Source: Telluria beijingensis
GTDB taxonomy: Bacteria; Pseudomonadota; Gammaproteobacteria; Burkholderiales; Burkholderiaceae_D
Direction: 5' to 3'
DNA length: 64,000 bases
Assembly: GCF_030770395.1 (NCBI RefSeq)
Contig: NZ_CP132480.1
Location: forward strand, 2,226,714-2,290,713
The position numbers and the translations under genes are program-made. The notes below the pieces were generated by a model, which saw only the letters and a program-made list of their open reading frames with translations, had not been told where the DNA came from and ran no database searches. Of the stretch, positions 1 through 9,840 are shown piece after piece (the stretch's first letter is position 1; each line of letters opens with the position of its first letter).

Positions 1-1041
1 GTGGCGAACTGCGACGAATTCATCTTCTACGACGACCTGGTGCGCGAGAAGAACCGCGCCACCGCCAAGCGCCGCGAAGAGCAGGAAGCGCGCAAGGGCC
101 AGTCGAACCGCCGCGCCGGCGCGAGCGACGACAAGCGCAAGGAAGAACTCGAGGCGCGCAAGGTGCAGGCGCTGGACATGGTGGTCGAGACCTTCGACGC
201 CCTGGTCTCCGAGCGCGGCGACACCGGCAAGATATGGGCCTCGCTGCTGAAGGATACCCTCAAGCGCCGCCGTCCGGACTTCTCCGAAACCTATTACGGC
301 TTCCGCACCTTCGGCAACCTGCTCGAGGAAGCGCAGACCCGCGGCCTGTTCGAGTTCGGCCGCGACGAGAAGTCGGGCACCTATGTCTATCGCAGCGCGA
401 ATGCGCCGGCCCTCGTGCCGGGCGTGGAGAGCGCGGCGCCCGAGCTGGCGCCGAGCGCCGACATGGCGGTCCAGGACCAGGCCGAATCCAGCGCAGCGGT
501 CGACGCCGCGCCTGAAGAAGCCAGGCCGGACACCCGTCGCGGCCGTGGCCGCGGTGGCCGCAAGCAGGGCGGCCGTGGCGATGCCGCGCCGATCCCGGCC
601 CTGCTGGAGCCGGTGGTGAACGACGCCGAAGCGCAAGACGACGAGCAGGCCATCGAGCAGCCGGCATCGCAGCCGACGCTGTTCGTGGTCGAGGCGGATG
701 CCGCGCCGGTGGTAGCCGAGGAAGCCGAAGCCGAAGCTCCGGCGCCGGTCAAGGAACGCCGCCGTGCGCCGCGCAAGCCGTCCGCCAAGAAGCTCGCCGA
801 ACAGGCGGCGCTGGAAGCGGCTGCTGCCGAACCGGCCACGGCGCCCGCCGTGGTCGAGACGCCGGCCGAACCGGAGCTGGCGCTCGATGCGCCCGCCGTA
901 GAGGAGGCTACCGAGGCCGACGCCGACGCCAAGCCGGCGCGCAAGAAGTCTGCCCGCCCGGCGCACAAGGCCCCGGCCCGCAAGGCCGCGCCGCGCAGCC
1001 GTCGTCCGGCCAAGCCGAAGGCCGGTTCCGAGAACGGCTGA
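1..1041 (+). CDS. NYN/LOTUS (OST-HTH) domain protein, C-terminal part
   Basis: The reading frame is open from the first base, and the GTG at position 1 is probably an internal Val codon, so the N-terminal part, expected to be a NYN/PIN-like ribonuclease domain, lies outside the window. The visible start (CDEFIFYDDLVRE) resembles the end of a NYN domain. A LOTUS/OST-HTH fold follows at about residues 55-130 (ALDMVVETFDAL ... GKIWASLLKDTLKRRRPDF ... YGFRTFGNLLEEA), a module that binds RNA in its family. The last 200 residues are a low-complexity Ala/Glu/Pro stretch ending in Lys/Arg-rich segments, which suggests a flexible, possibly nucleic-acid-binding tail. The RNA-related role is inferred from the family. 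Confidence 0.75.
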   Translation: MANCDEFIFYDDLVREKNRATAKRREEQEARKGQSNRRAGASDDKRKEELEARKVQALDMVVETFDALVSERGDTGKIWASLLKDTLKRRRPDFSETYYGFRTFGNLLEEAQTRGLFEFGRDEKSGTYVYRSANAPALVPGVESAAPELAPSADMAVQDQAESSAAVDAAPEEARPDTRRGRGRGGRKQGGRGDAAPIPALLEPVVNDAEAQDDEQAIEQPASQPTLFVVEADAAPVVAEEAEAEAPAPVKERRRAPRKPSAKKLAEQAALEAAAAEPATAPAVVETPAEPELALDAPAVEEATEADADAKPARKKSARPAHKAPARKAAPRSRRPAKPKAGSENG

Positions 1042-1142
1042 CCCGCAAGGCGCGTGCGCCGTCCCGCGACAGGCGATGCAATAATGGCATCGCCTGTGCG
1101 ATCCCGTCCAGGCAGTGTTCGGCCTCGAAGAAGGAGCCCGCC

Positions 1143-1574
1143 ATGCGCGCCATTACCAGCCTGTTGCTGTTGTCGGTCCTGGGCGCCGCCATGCCGGCCC
1201 TTGCGCAAAAGGGTCCGGCCTCGGATCACCCGATCCTGGGCATCTGGCGCCTCGAGGTGCCCGACACAAACTGCGCCGAAACCTACCGTTTCCGCGGCGA
1301 CGGCACCACGCTGGTCACCAGCGCCGCCGAGATCTCCGAGAGCGTCTACACGATCCCGAACGAGCCCGATCCCGACGGCTTCTACCGCCTGACCGACCGC
1401 GTCACCAAGGACAACGGCAAGCCCGATTGCTCCGGCAACGTGATGAAGCCGGGCGCCAGCGCCACCCGTTTCGTGCGATTCCACCCGTCCGGCAAGCTGT
1501 TCCTGCTGTGCGCCGAGGCCTCGATCGAGGCCTGCATCGGTCCCTTCACCCGGGTGCGCGGCGAAGAGATCTGA
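1143..1574 (+). CDS. Small secreted protein of unknown function
   Basis: A 143-residue protein with a clear Sec signal peptide (MRAITSLLLLSVLGAAMPALAQ, cleavage after ALA, about residue 21). The mature part contains a GIWRLEVPDTNCAETYRF segment and four or more cysteines, compatible with a small disulfide-bonded periplasmic beta-domain protein. A GAAGGAG Shine-Dalgarno at 1129-1135 lies just upstream of the ATG. It is followed 78 bp later by the symporter gene on the same strand. I do not recognise the family. Export is well supported by the sequence, function is not. Confidence 0.75.
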   Translation: MRAITSLLLLSVLGAAMPALAQKGPASDHPILGIWRLEVPDTNCAETYRFRGDGTTLVTSAAEISESVYTIPNEPDPDGFYRLTDRVTKDNGKPDCSGNVMKPGASATRFVRFHPSGKLFLLCAEASIEACIGPFTRVRGEEI

Positions 1575-1652
1575 GGGCGCCGGCCCGCCGGGCCTTGGGC
1601 CTGGCCGCGACAGGGTGTATATTGCTGAGCGAAATATCAACCTCGGCACGCC

Positions 1653-3125
1653 ATGTCCCCGCAACTCCTCTTCTGCATCCTCATCGCTTATTTCGCATTG
1701 CTGCTCGGCGTCGCCTGGGCCACCTCGAAAGGCGCCAACAACGACAGCTTCTTCATCGGTAACAAGAGCAGCAACTGGATGCTGGTCGCCTTCGGCATGG
1801 TCGGCACCACGCTGTCGGGCGTCACGTTCGTCAGCGTGCCGGGCGCGGTCGGCGTCGACGGCTTCGGCTACGCCCAGATCGTGATCGGCTACGTGATCGG
1901 CTACATCGCCGTGGCCTACGTCCTGCTGCCGCTGTACTACCGCCTGCAACTGACCTCGATCTACCACTACCTCGATGTGCGCCTCGGCCGCCGCGCCTAC
2001 CAGAGCGGGGCCGGTTTCTTCATCGTCTCGCGCCTGCTCGGCGCCACCGCGCGCCTGTACCTGGTGGTGAACATCCTGCAAGCCATCATCCTCGACAGCC
2101 TGGGCGTACCGTTCTGGCTCAGCACCCTGGTCGTGTTGGGCATGATCCTGCTCTACACCTACCAGGGCGGCGTGAAGACCATCGTCTGGACCGACACCCT
2201 GCAGACCAGCGGCATGCTGTTCGGCCTGTTCGCCTGCGTCTGGATCCTGCTGGGCGAACTGGATATGTCGGTGCCCGAGAGCCTGAACCAGATGCAGTCG
2301 CAGGGCCTGGCCACCATCTTCACGCACGACGTGGACAGCCCCAATTTCTGGCTCAAGCAGATCGTCGCCGGCGCCCTGATCACGATCACCATGACCGGCA
2401 TGGACCAGGAGATGATGCAGAAGACCATCTCGGTCAAGACCCTGGAGGACTCGCAAAAGAACATGCTGACCCTGACCGCGGTGCTGGTCGTGGTGCTGCT
2501 GTCCTTCCTGTTCCTGGGCGGCCTGCTGTACCTGTATGCGCCGACGGTCGGCTTGACCGCCACCGGCGACAAGATCTTCCCGGCCGTGGTGATGGGCCAC
2601 CTGCCGGCGGCGATCCAGATCATCTTCCTGATCGCGCTGATCTCGGCCCTGTTCCCCAGCGCCGACGGCGCGATCACGGCGCTGACCTCGTCGACCTGCA
2701 TCGACCTGCTGGGCATCAAGCGCCGCACCGACCTGTCGCCGGCCCAGGCCGAAAGCCTGCGCCGCCGCGTGCACCTGGGCTTCGCCTTCCTGTTCCTGCT
2801 GCTGGTGCTGGGCTTCAAGGTGGCCGACAACCCGAGCATGATCGGCGTGATCCTCAAGCTGGCCGCCTATACCTATGGGCCCTTGCTCGGCCTGTTCGCC
2901 TTCGGCATGCTGACCCGGCGCATGCCGCGCGACAGGCTTGTCCCGCTGATCACGGTCGGCGCACCCGTCCTGTGCGCAATCCTTGAGTACAATCAGGCTT
3001 ACCTGCTCGGCTCTTACCGACTCGGGCTGGAATTGCTGATGATTAACGGCATACTGGTGTTTGCCGGCCTGTATGCGATCTCGCGGCCCGATCCTGGCGC
3101 GGCCAGGGTCGGGCAGGCCGCCTGA
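1653..3125 (+). CDS. Sodium:solute symporter (SSS family)
   Basis: A 490-residue polytopic membrane protein with about 13 hydrophobic segments, the usual size of the SSS family. Family features include the N-terminal FFIGNKSSNW segment after TM1, GTTLSGVTFVSVPG in TM2, YTYQGGVKTIVWTDTLQ mid-protein and FPSADGAITALTSSTCID in the TM8 region, whose Ser/Thr residues normally help coordinate Na+. It should couple substrate uptake to Na+ entry across the inner membrane. The substrate cannot be read from the sequence; neighbours give no hint because the next gene encodes SppA. The ATG at 1653 has only a weak Shine-Dalgarno, but it places the start at the expected first membrane helix. Confidence 0.88.
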   Translation: MSPQLLFCILIAYFALLLGVAWATSKGANNDSFFIGNKSSNWMLVAFGMVGTTLSGVTFVSVPGAVGVDGFGYAQIVIGYVIGYIAVAYVLLPLYYRLQLTSIYHYLDVRLGRRAYQSGAGFFIVSRLLGATARLYLVVNILQAIILDSLGVPFWLSTLVVLGMILLYTYQGGVKTIVWTDTLQTSGMLFGLFACVWILLGELDMSVPESLNQMQSQGLATIFTHDVDSPNFWLKQIVAGALITITMTGMDQEMMQKTISVKTLEDSQKNMLTLTAVLVVVLLSFLFLGGLLYLYAPTVGLTATGDKIFPAVVMGHLPAAIQIIFLIALISALFPSADGAITALTSSTCIDLLGIKRRTDLSPAQAESLRRRVHLGFAFLFLLLVLGFKVADNPSMIGVILKLAAYTYGPLLGLFAFGMLTRRMPRDRLVPLITVGAPVLCAILEYNQAYLLGSYRLGLELLMINGILVFAGLYAISRPDPGAARVGQAA

Positions 3126-3161
3126 GCGCATTCGTTTGACCTGACCTTGACTGGAGTTTCG

Positions 3162-5018
3162 ATGGCCTTCAAGCCCCTGAGCGCCTTGCGGCGCGGGTTC
3201 GTGTTCCTGTGGACCGCGCTCGACGTGACCCGCCGCACCTTCTTCAACCTGCTGTTCCTGCTGATCGTCATCCTGATCGTCGCGATGTTCTTCAGCGGCG
3301 GCGTCAAGCCGCTGTCGGATAAAACCGCGCTGGTGGTCGAGGTCAGGGGCGACCTGGTCGAGCAGTACGAGACCACCCTGCGCGATACGGTGCTCGACAA
3401 CGTCGGCGGCGACAGCAAGCGCACCGTGCGCCTGCGCGACGTGGTCCAGGTGCTCGACAACGCCGCGCGCGACCCGAATATCAGCAGCGTGGTGCTGCTG
3501 CTGGACGAGATGAACGGCGGCGGCATGGCCATGCTGCGCGAGTTCGGCGCCGCGGTGGACCGGGTCAAGAAGGCCGGCAAGCCGGTCGTGGCCTGGAGCG
3601 GCCAGTACGACCAGAAGCGCTACCTGGTGGCCTCGCACGCCAGCGAAGTCTATGTGCACCCGATGGGCATGGTGCTGATCGAGGGCTTCGGCGGGCGCCG
3701 CAATTATTACCGCGACGCGCTCGACAAGGTCGGCGTCACCGTCAACCTGGTCAAGGTCGGCACCTACAAGAGCGCGGCCGAACCGTATATCGCCAACGGC
3801 CCGTCGGACGCCGCGCGCGAGGCCGACGCCTACCTGTACAACGCGATGTGGGCCGGCTACACCGGCCTGGTCGAGAAGAACCGCAAGCTGCCGGACGGCG
3901 CCCTGGGCAGCCTGATCGACACGCTGCCCGAGCGCATGGAAGCGGCCGGCGGCAGCGCCGCCAAGGTGGCGTTGCAGGCCAAGCTGGTCGATGGCCTCAA
4001 GACCCGCGACGAATTGCGCGCGCTGATGGTCAAGCGCGGCGTGTACGAAGAAGACATCAAGTCGTTCCGCCAGGTGAGCTTCTATGAATACCTGGCGCGC
4101 CATCCGCAGAAGGCCTTTGGCGACGCGGTCGGCGTGATCGTCGCTTCCGGCACCATCACCGACGGCGCAGGCGGTCCCGGCGTGGTCGGCGGCCGCGCCA
4201 CGGCGAACCTGATCCGCCAGGCGCGCGAGGACGATGCGATCAAGGCCCTGGTGCTGCGCGTCGATTCGCCCGGCGGCAGCGCCTATGGCTCCGAGTTGAT
4301 CCGGCGCGAGCTGGAACTGACGCGCGCTGCCGGCAAGCCGGTGGTGGTGTCGATGGGCAGCGTCGCGGCGTCGGGCGGCTACTGGATCTCGATGGCGTCC
4401 GACGAAGTCATCGCCGACCCGGCCACCATCACCGGTTCGATCGGCGTGTTCGCGCTGCTGCCGACCGCTGACAAGGTGGCGGATAAACTGGGCGTGCGCA
4501 CCGAAGGCGTGACCACCACCTGGCTGGCCGATGCCTACAATCCGCTGCGGCCGCTCGACCCGCGCTTCGAGAAGCTGGTCCAGCAGAGCATCAACAATGT
4601 GTACGCCGACTTCACCAGCAAGGCGGCGGCGGCGCGCAAGACCACGCAAGCCAGGATCGACGAAGTGGGGCAGGGCCGGGTCTGGACCGGCGCCCAGGCG
4701 AAGGAACGCGGCCTGGTCGACCGCCTGGGCAGCTATAACGATGCGCTGGCCTCGGCCGCCGGCCGCGCCAAGCTGGCCAAGGATTACCGCGTGGTCTATG
4801 TCGAGCGTCCGGTGACGCGGGTGGAACGCTTCCTGCAGATGGCGGGGGCATCGGCGGCGCAGGCGATGACGATCCAGGTCAAGCTGGGCCTGGTCGAGCA
4901 GGCGATCCCGGCCGGTCCGGTCGGGCAGGTGGCGCAGGACATGGCTTTCCTGTCAGAGTTGACGCAGGAGCGCAAGCCGTTCGCCGCGGTCGCGCATTGC
5001 TTCTGTGGTAATTGGTGA
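3162..5018 (+). CDS. sppA: Signal peptide peptidase SppA, 67-kDa type
   Basis: A 618-residue protein with one N-terminal membrane anchor (FFNLLFLLIVILIVAMFF) and two tandem peptidase S49 domains, as in the long E. coli type. It cleaves leftover signal peptides in the membrane. The catalytic lysine is K203 (GTYKSAAEP, first domain) and the nucleophile is S404 (GSVAASGGYW, second domain); in E. coli they are K209 and S409, so spacing is conserved. The substrate-loop motif VDSPGGSAYGSELI is also present. The ATG at 3162 follows CTGGAG at 3151-3156; an in-frame TTG lies 15 bp upstream but has no better ribosome site. An intrinsic terminator follows. Confidence 0.95.
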   Translation: MAFKPLSALRRGFVFLWTALDVTRRTFFNLLFLLIVILIVAMFFSGGVKPLSDKTALVVEVRGDLVEQYETTLRDTVLDNVGGDSKRTVRLRDVVQVLDNAARDPNISSVVLLLDEMNGGGMAMLREFGAAVDRVKKAGKPVVAWSGQYDQKRYLVASHASEVYVHPMGMVLIEGFGGRRNYYRDALDKVGVTVNLVKVGTYKSAAEPYIANGPSDAAREADAYLYNAMWAGYTGLVEKNRKLPDGALGSLIDTLPERMEAAGGSAAKVALQAKLVDGLKTRDELRALMVKRGVYEEDIKSFRQVSFYEYLARHPQKAFGDAVGVIVASGTITDGAGGPGVVGGRATANLIRQAREDDAIKALVLRVDSPGGSAYGSELIRRELELTRAAGKPVVVSMGSVAASGGYWISMASDEVIADPATITGSIGVFALLPTADKVADKLGVRTEGVTTTWLADAYNPLRPLDPRFEKLVQQSINNVYADFTSKAAAARKTTQARIDEVGQGRVWTGAQAKERGLVDRLGSYNDALASAAGRAKLAKDYRVVYVERPVTRVERFLQMAGASAAQAMTIQVKLGLVEQAIPAGPVGQVAQDMAFLSELTQERKPFAAVAHCFCGNW

Positions 5019-5061
5019 TGAAATATGTAAGCAGTTTGTAACTGATTAATACAGGCTGCGA

Positions 5062-5092
5062 CGGGCGCGGAAGGCATTCCGCGCCCGTTTTT
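5062..5092 (+). terminator. Intrinsic terminator after sppA
   Basis: An 11-bp perfect GC-rich stem (CGGGCGCGGAA / TTCCGCGCCCG) with loop GGCA is followed directly by five T. It lies 44 bp past the sppA stop and separates that unit from the efflux operon. Confidence 0.9.
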
Positions 5093-5267
5093 CGTTTACT
5101 GCGCCTAATTAGGGGCGAACTGTGTAAATCGGCGTTAAGGCGTCCGCGGATGGCCTGTTTTAACGGCAGAGCAATGTACGTTACGAAACATATCCCATGA
5201 AACGCCCATGCTAAAGTCATTGTGACCCGTATTGTGCAATTAGCATTTATATAGAACAAGGATAAGC

Positions 5268-6584
5268 ATGGACCAGCATTCCCCGACCCATCCCACCACC
5301 GGCCGACCAGTGCGCACCCGGCGCACCCGCATCATCGGCGGCGCGATCGCCGTGCTGTCGATGGTGGCGCTGGGCTACCTGGCCTGGTCGCTCACCCAGC
5401 CGGAAAGCGGTCCGGGTGGCGCGGGGCCGGGGATGGCGGCGGGAGGGCCTGGCGGCCCTGGTGGTGCCCGTGGTCCTGGTGGTCCGGGCGGTCCCGGCGG
5501 CCGGGGCCCGGCCACCACGGTCGGCGTGGCAACCGCGGCCCAGGCCGATATCCCGGTGAATCTCGACGCGCTGGGCACCGTGGTCGCCGCCGCCACCGCC
5601 ACCGTGCGTCCGCAGGTGTCGGGCGTGGTCCAGAAGATCCACTTCACCGAGGGCCAGATGGTCAAGGCCGGCCAGGTGCTGGCGACGATCGATCCGCGGC
5701 CGTTCGAGATGGCCCTGCTGCAGGCGCGCGGCCAGCGCCAGCGCGACGAAGCCCAGCTCGAAAGCGCGCGCCTGATCCTGTCGCGCTACCGCACCCTGCT
5801 GGAACAGGATTCGATCGCGCGCCAGGAAGTCGATACCCAGGCCGCGCTGGTCAAGCAGCTCGAAGGTACCGTCCTGACCAACAAGGCATCCGAAGGCACG
5901 GCCCAGTTGAACCTGGACTATGCGACGGTGCGCGCGCCGATCGGCGGCCGGGTCGGCCTGCGCACGGTGGACGTCGGCAACCTGGTCGGCAGCGGCGACG
6001 CGGCCGGCATCGCCGTCATCACCCAGCTGTCGCCGATCGACGTCGAATTCGCCGTGCCGCAAGACCACCTGCCGGCGCTGCAGCGGCGCATCGCCCAGGA
6101 CGGCAAGCTGCCGGCCACCGCGCTGGACCGCACCCGCACCGATGCGCTGGCGACCGGCAGCTTCATCGCGCTCGACAACCAGGTCGATACGCAAACCGGC
6201 ACCGTGCGCGCCAAGGCGCGCTTCGCCAATGCCGACAACCAGCTCTTTCCCAGCCAGTTCGTCAACCTGCGCCTGACCGTGAATACGCTGCGCGATGCCG
6301 TGGTGGTGCCGGTGACGGCGCTGCGCCATGGCGCCAACGGCGACTTCGTGTATGTGCTCAATCCCCAGGAGCGAACCGTGGCGCTGCGCACCGTCAAGCG
6401 CGGCCAGGCGACGGTGGACAAGGTGCAGATCGTCAGCGGCCTGAAGGTCGGCGAGCAGGTCATTACCGAAGGCGCGGACCGCTTGCGCGATGGCGCGAGT
6501 GTGGTGTTGCCGGGCGATCGTCCAGCAGGACCGCGCGGTCAGGGACAAGGGCAGGGGCGCCCGGCACAAGGGGTGCAGCGATGA
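5268..6584 (+). CDS. mdtA: RND efflux periplasmic adaptor (MdtA-like)
   Basis: A 438-residue membrane-fusion protein that would bridge the MdtB/MdtC-like pumps to the outer-membrane channel. It has an N-terminal membrane anchor (about residues 23-42), a biotinyl-lipoyl-like hairpin domain (TVRPQVSGVVQKIHF, GQMVKAGQVLATIDPRPF), a coiled-coil alpha-hairpin, and a beta-barrel ending in the HGANGDFVYVLNP region typical of MdtA. Unusual is a collagen-like Gly/Pro-rich linker at about residues 48-80 between anchor and hairpin domain. Shine-Dalgarno AAGGA is at 5259-5263. It is the first gene of a four-gene operon. Naming by similarity to MdtA is firm at family level; the exported substrates are unknown. 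Confidence 0.92.
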   Translation: MDQHSPTHPTTGRPVRTRRTRIIGGAIAVLSMVALGYLAWSLTQPESGPGGAGPGMAAGGPGGPGGARGPGGPGGPGGRGPATTVGVATAAQADIPVNLDALGTVVAAATATVRPQVSGVVQKIHFTEGQMVKAGQVLATIDPRPFEMALLQARGQRQRDEAQLESARLILSRYRTLLEQDSIARQEVDTQAALVKQLEGTVLTNKASEGTAQLNLDYATVRAPIGGRVGLRTVDVGNLVGSGDAAGIAVITQLSPIDVEFAVPQDHLPALQRRIAQDGKLPATALDRTRTDALATGSFIALDNQVDTQTGTVRAKARFANADNQLFPSQFVNLRLTVNTLRDAVVVPVTALRHGANGDFVYVLNPQERTVALRTVKRGQATVDKVQIVSGLKVGEQVITEGADRLRDGASVVLPGDRPAGPRGQGQGQGRPAQGVQR

Positions 6585-6614
6585 TGCTGGCCTCGGCAAC
6601 CTGCGCCACCTTCC

Positions 6615-6714
6615 CGTCGTTCCCGCGCAGGCGGGAACCCAAGTTTGCCGGCATCTCCACTGCTCACGCAGCACTTGGGTTCCCGCCGGGCTGCCGCCGA
6701 GGCCGGGAACGACG
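6615..6714. repeat. Dispersed palindromic repeat, copy 1
   Basis: Two head-to-head copies of the unit CGTCGTTCCCGC...GCGGGAACCCAAGT (6615-6644 and, inverted and less perfect, 6674-6714) flank a short spacer. Each unit holds a small stem TTCCCGC/GCGGGAA. It sits in the gap between mdtA and mdtB inside the operon. The same unit recurs at 20058, 36247 and 63645. Confidence 0.85.
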
Positions 6715-6744
6715 TGGTGGCTGTGTTGATATCGGGGGCACGCG

Positions 6745-9700
6745 ATGAGCCCCTCCACCCCCTTCATCAGCCGCCCGGTCGCCACCGCCTTGCTGATGCT
6801 GGCGATCGTGCTCTCGGGCCTGGTCGGCTACCGCTTCCTGCCCTTGTCGGCGCTGCCGCAGGTCGACTTCCCGACCATCCAGGTGCAGACGCTGTACCCA
6901 GGCGCCAGCCCGGAAGTGATGGCGCGCACCGTCACCGCTCCGCTGGAGCGCCAGTTCGGCCAGATGGCGGGCCTGACCCGCATGAGTTCCACCAGCGCCG
7001 CCGGCGTCTCGATCGTGACCTTGCAGTTCGCTCTGGGCGAGACGCTCGACGTGGCCGAACAGGAAGTGCAGGCCGCGATCAATGCCGGCGGCTCGCTGCT
7101 GCCGACCGACTTGCCGGCGCCGCCGGTCTACGCCAAGGTCAATCCGGCCGACGCGCCGGTGCTGACCCTGGCCATCACCTCCGACACGCTGCCGCTGACC
7201 GAGGTGCAGAACCTGGTCAATACCCGCCTGGCGCTCAAGATCAGCCAGGTCTCGGGCGTGGGCCAGGTCTCGCTGTCGGGCGGCCAGCGGCCCGCGGTGC
7301 GGATCCAGGCCGACACCGAGGCGCTCGCGTCTTATGGCCTGGGCCTGGACACGCTGCGCACCGCGATCACCGCCGCCAATGCCAACAGCGCCAAGGGCAG
7401 CTTCGATGGGCCGACCCGCTCGTATGCGATCAATGCCAACGACCAGCTGGTCACCGTGCCCGACTACCAGAACCTGATCGTCGCCTACCGCAACGGCGCG
7501 CCGGTCAAGCTGAGCGAGGTGGCGAACGTGGTCGACAGCGCCGAGAACGTGCGCCTGGGCGCCTGGGCCAATATGAAGCCGGCGATCATCCTCAACGTGC
7601 AGCGCCAGCCGGGCGCCAACGTAATCGCCACCGTGGACGCCATCAAGGCGCGCCTGCCCGAGCTGCAGGCCGGCCTGCCGACGGCCCTGCGCATGGACGT
7701 GCTGAGCGACCGCACCACCGGCATCCGGGCCTCGGTCAAGCACGTGCAGATCGAGCTGCTGCTGGCCGTGGTGCTGGTGGTGCTGGTGATCTTCGCCTTC
7801 CTGCACAGCCTGCGCGCGACCATCATCGCCAGCCTTGCCGTGCCGATCTCGCTGATCGGCAGTTTCGGCGTGATGTACCTGCTCGGCTACAGCCTCAATA
7901 ACCTGTCGCTGATGGCGCTGACGATCGCCACCGGCTTCGTGGTCGACGATGCGATCGTCATGATCGAGAATATCGCGCGCTATATCGAGAAGGGCGAGAA
8001 GCCGATGGCGGCCGCGATCAAGGGTGCGACCCAGATCGGCTTCACCATCATCTCGCTGACCGTGTCGCTGATCGCGGTCCTGATTCCGCTGCTGTTCATG
8101 GGCGACGTGGTCGGTCGCCTGTTCCGCGAATTCGCGGTGACGCTGGCGATCACGATCCTGATCTCGGGCGTGGTGTCGCTGACCCTGGTGCCGATGATGG
8201 CGGCGCGCTGGCTACGCAGCCATGAACAGGAAAAGCCGGGCAAGTTCGCCGTCAGGTTCCAGGCCTTTTTTGATCGCGTCATCGAGCGCTACGACGTGAT
8301 GCTGGGCTGGGTATTGAAACGCCAGGGCCTGACCCTGCTGGTAGCGCTGGGCACCCTGGTGCTGACCGCCCTGATGTGGATGATCATCCCCAAGGGCCTG
8401 TTCCCGACCCAGGACACCGGCCAGCTGCAGGCGCGGGTGCAGGCGCGGCAATCGATCTCGTACGCCGACATGGCAAAGCTGCAGCAAGAGGCTGCGCGCC
8501 AGATCATGCTTGATGCGGAAGTCGCTTCCGTCGCCTCGTATGTCGGCGTCGACGCCGCCAACAACACCATGCTGCATACCGGCACCATGCTGATCAACCT
8601 GAAGGCCGACCGCGGCGACCAGCTGGAGACCATGCAGCGGCTGCGCCAGCGCGTGGCCACCGTGCCGGGCCTGCAGCTGTTCCTGCAGCCGACGCAAGAC
8701 CTGACCATCGACGCCGAGAGCGGCCCGACCCAGTACCGGCTGTCGATCGAAGGCGCGGACGAAAGCACCGTCAACGAGTGGGCGCGCAAGCTGACGCAAA
8801 GGATCGGCAGCCTGCCCGAGCTGCGCACTGCCGTCACCGACGCCGGCGCGACGGGCGCGGCCGCCTTCATCGACATCGACCGCGACACCGCCTCGCGCCT
8901 GTCGATCACGGCCGCCTCGATCGACGACGCGCTGTACAGCGCCTTCGGCCAGCGCATCGTGTCGACCATCTTCACCGAGACCAACCAGTACCGCGTGATC
9001 CTGGAAGCCCAGCAGGACGAAGCGATGTCGATCGCCGCCCTGGGCCGCCTGCAGCTGCGCACCGGTTCCGGCCAGCCGACACCCCTGTCGGCGATCGCCA
9101 CCATCAGCGAGCGCCAGGCGCCGCTGCAGGTGATCCACGTGGCGCAATACCCGGCCGCGACGGTCGGCTTCGACACCGCCTCCGGCGCCTCGCTGGGCGA
9201 CGCCGTGAGCGCGATCCGCGCTGCCGCCGAGGAGATCGGCATGCCGGCCTCGGTCAGCATGACCTTCCTCGGCGCGTCCGGCGCCTACGAGGCGTCGCTG
9301 TCGAACCAGCTGTGGCTGATCCTGGCTGCCGTCGTCTGCGTCTACATCGTGCTCGGCGTGCTCTATGAAAGCTACATCCACCCGATGACGATCCTGTCGA
9401 CCCTGCCGTCGGCCGGCGTCGGCGCGCTGCTGGCGCTGTGGGTCAGCGGGCAGGGCCTGGGCGTGATCGGCATCATTGGCATCATCCTTCTGATCGGCAT
9501 CGTCAAGAAGAACGCGATCATGATGATCGACTTCGCGATCGAGGCCGAGCGCGAGGAAGGAAAATCGCCGCTGGACGCGATCAGGCAGGCGGCGCTGCTG
9601 CGCTTCCGCCCGATCCTGATGACGACCCTCGCGGCGCTGTTCGCGGCCGTTCCGCTGATGCTGGGCACCGGCGAGGGCGCCGAGCTGCGCCGGCCGCTGG

Positions 9701-9840
9701 GCCTGGCCATCTTCGGTGGCCTGATCCTGAGCCAGCTGCTCACGCTGTTCACCACGCCGGTGATCTATCTGGCGTTCGACCGCACCGCGCGCCGCTGGAC
9801 GGGTAAAGCGCCGCACAAGACGGAAGCGGCGGGAGCATGA
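6745..9840 (+). CDS. mdtB: RND multidrug efflux pump subunit (MdtB-like)
   Basis: A 1031-residue inner-membrane RND permease of the HAE1/MdtB class with the usual 12-helix, two-porter-loop layout. The N-terminus MSPSTPFISRPVATALLM is typical. The proton-relay aspartates occur in GFVVDDAIVMIEN (TM4), and the TM10-11 segment contains IGIVKKNAIMMIDFAIEAE. It would use the proton gradient to extrude amphiphilic compounds. GGGGG at 6734-6738 precedes the ATG. Its stop overlaps the start of the next pump gene (ATGA), so the two subunits are translationally coupled, as expected for the hetero-oligomeric MdtBC pump. Confidence 0.94.
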   Translation: MSPSTPFISRPVATALLMLAIVLSGLVGYRFLPLSALPQVDFPTIQVQTLYPGASPEVMARTVTAPLERQFGQMAGLTRMSSTSAAGVSIVTLQFALGETLDVAEQEVQAAINAGGSLLPTDLPAPPVYAKVNPADAPVLTLAITSDTLPLTEVQNLVNTRLALKISQVSGVGQVSLSGGQRPAVRIQADTEALASYGLGLDTLRTAITAANANSAKGSFDGPTRSYAINANDQLVTVPDYQNLIVAYRNGAPVKLSEVANVVDSAENVRLGAWANMKPAIILNVQRQPGANVIATVDAIKARLPELQAGLPTALRMDVLSDRTTGIRASVKHVQIELLLAVVLVVLVIFAFLHSLRATIIASLAVPISLIGSFGVMYLLGYSLNNLSLMALTIATGFVVDDAIVMIENIARYIEKGEKPMAAAIKGATQIGFTIISLTVSLIAVLIPLLFMGDVVGRLFREFAVTLAITILISGVVSLTLVPMMAARWLRSHEQEKPGKFAVRFQAFFDRVIERYDVMLGWVLKRQGLTLLVALGTLVLTALMWMIIPKGLFPTQDTGQLQARVQARQSISYADMAKLQQEAARQIMLDAEVASVASYVGVDAANNTMLHTGTMLINLKADRGDQLETMQRLRQRVATVPGLQLFLQPTQDLTIDAESGPTQYRLSIEGADESTVNEWARKLTQRIGSLPELRTAVTDAGATGAAAFIDIDRDTASRLSITAASIDDALYSAFGQRIVSTIFTETNQYRVILEAQQDEAMSIAALGRLQLRTGSGQPTPLSAIATISERQAPLQVIHVAQYPAATVGFDTASGASLGDAVSAIRAAAEEIGMPASVSMTFLGASGAYEASLSNQLWLILAAVVCVYIVLGVLYESYIHPMTILSTLPSAGVGALLALWVSGQGLGVIGIIGIILLIGIVKKNAIMMIDFAIEAEREEGKSPLDAIRQAALLRFRPILMTTLAALFAAVPLMLGTGEGAELRRPLGLAIFGGLILSQLLTLFTTPVIYLAFDRTARRWTGKAPHKTEAAGA

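Noticed and set aside
387..4649. A 1420-codon open frame on the minus strand
   Set aside because: It runs antisense through five well-supported genes, is rich in His/Gln/Arg from reverse-strand codon bias of high-GC DNA and shows no domain. The same applies to the long minus-strand frames at 5247-6785, 8212-9921, 9765-13070, 38421-41414 and 41372-44938.
5200..5267. Specific -35/-10 promoter for the efflux operon
   Set aside because: Several weak TTGTG and TATAT matches exist, but none has proper spacing, so no promoter was assigned.
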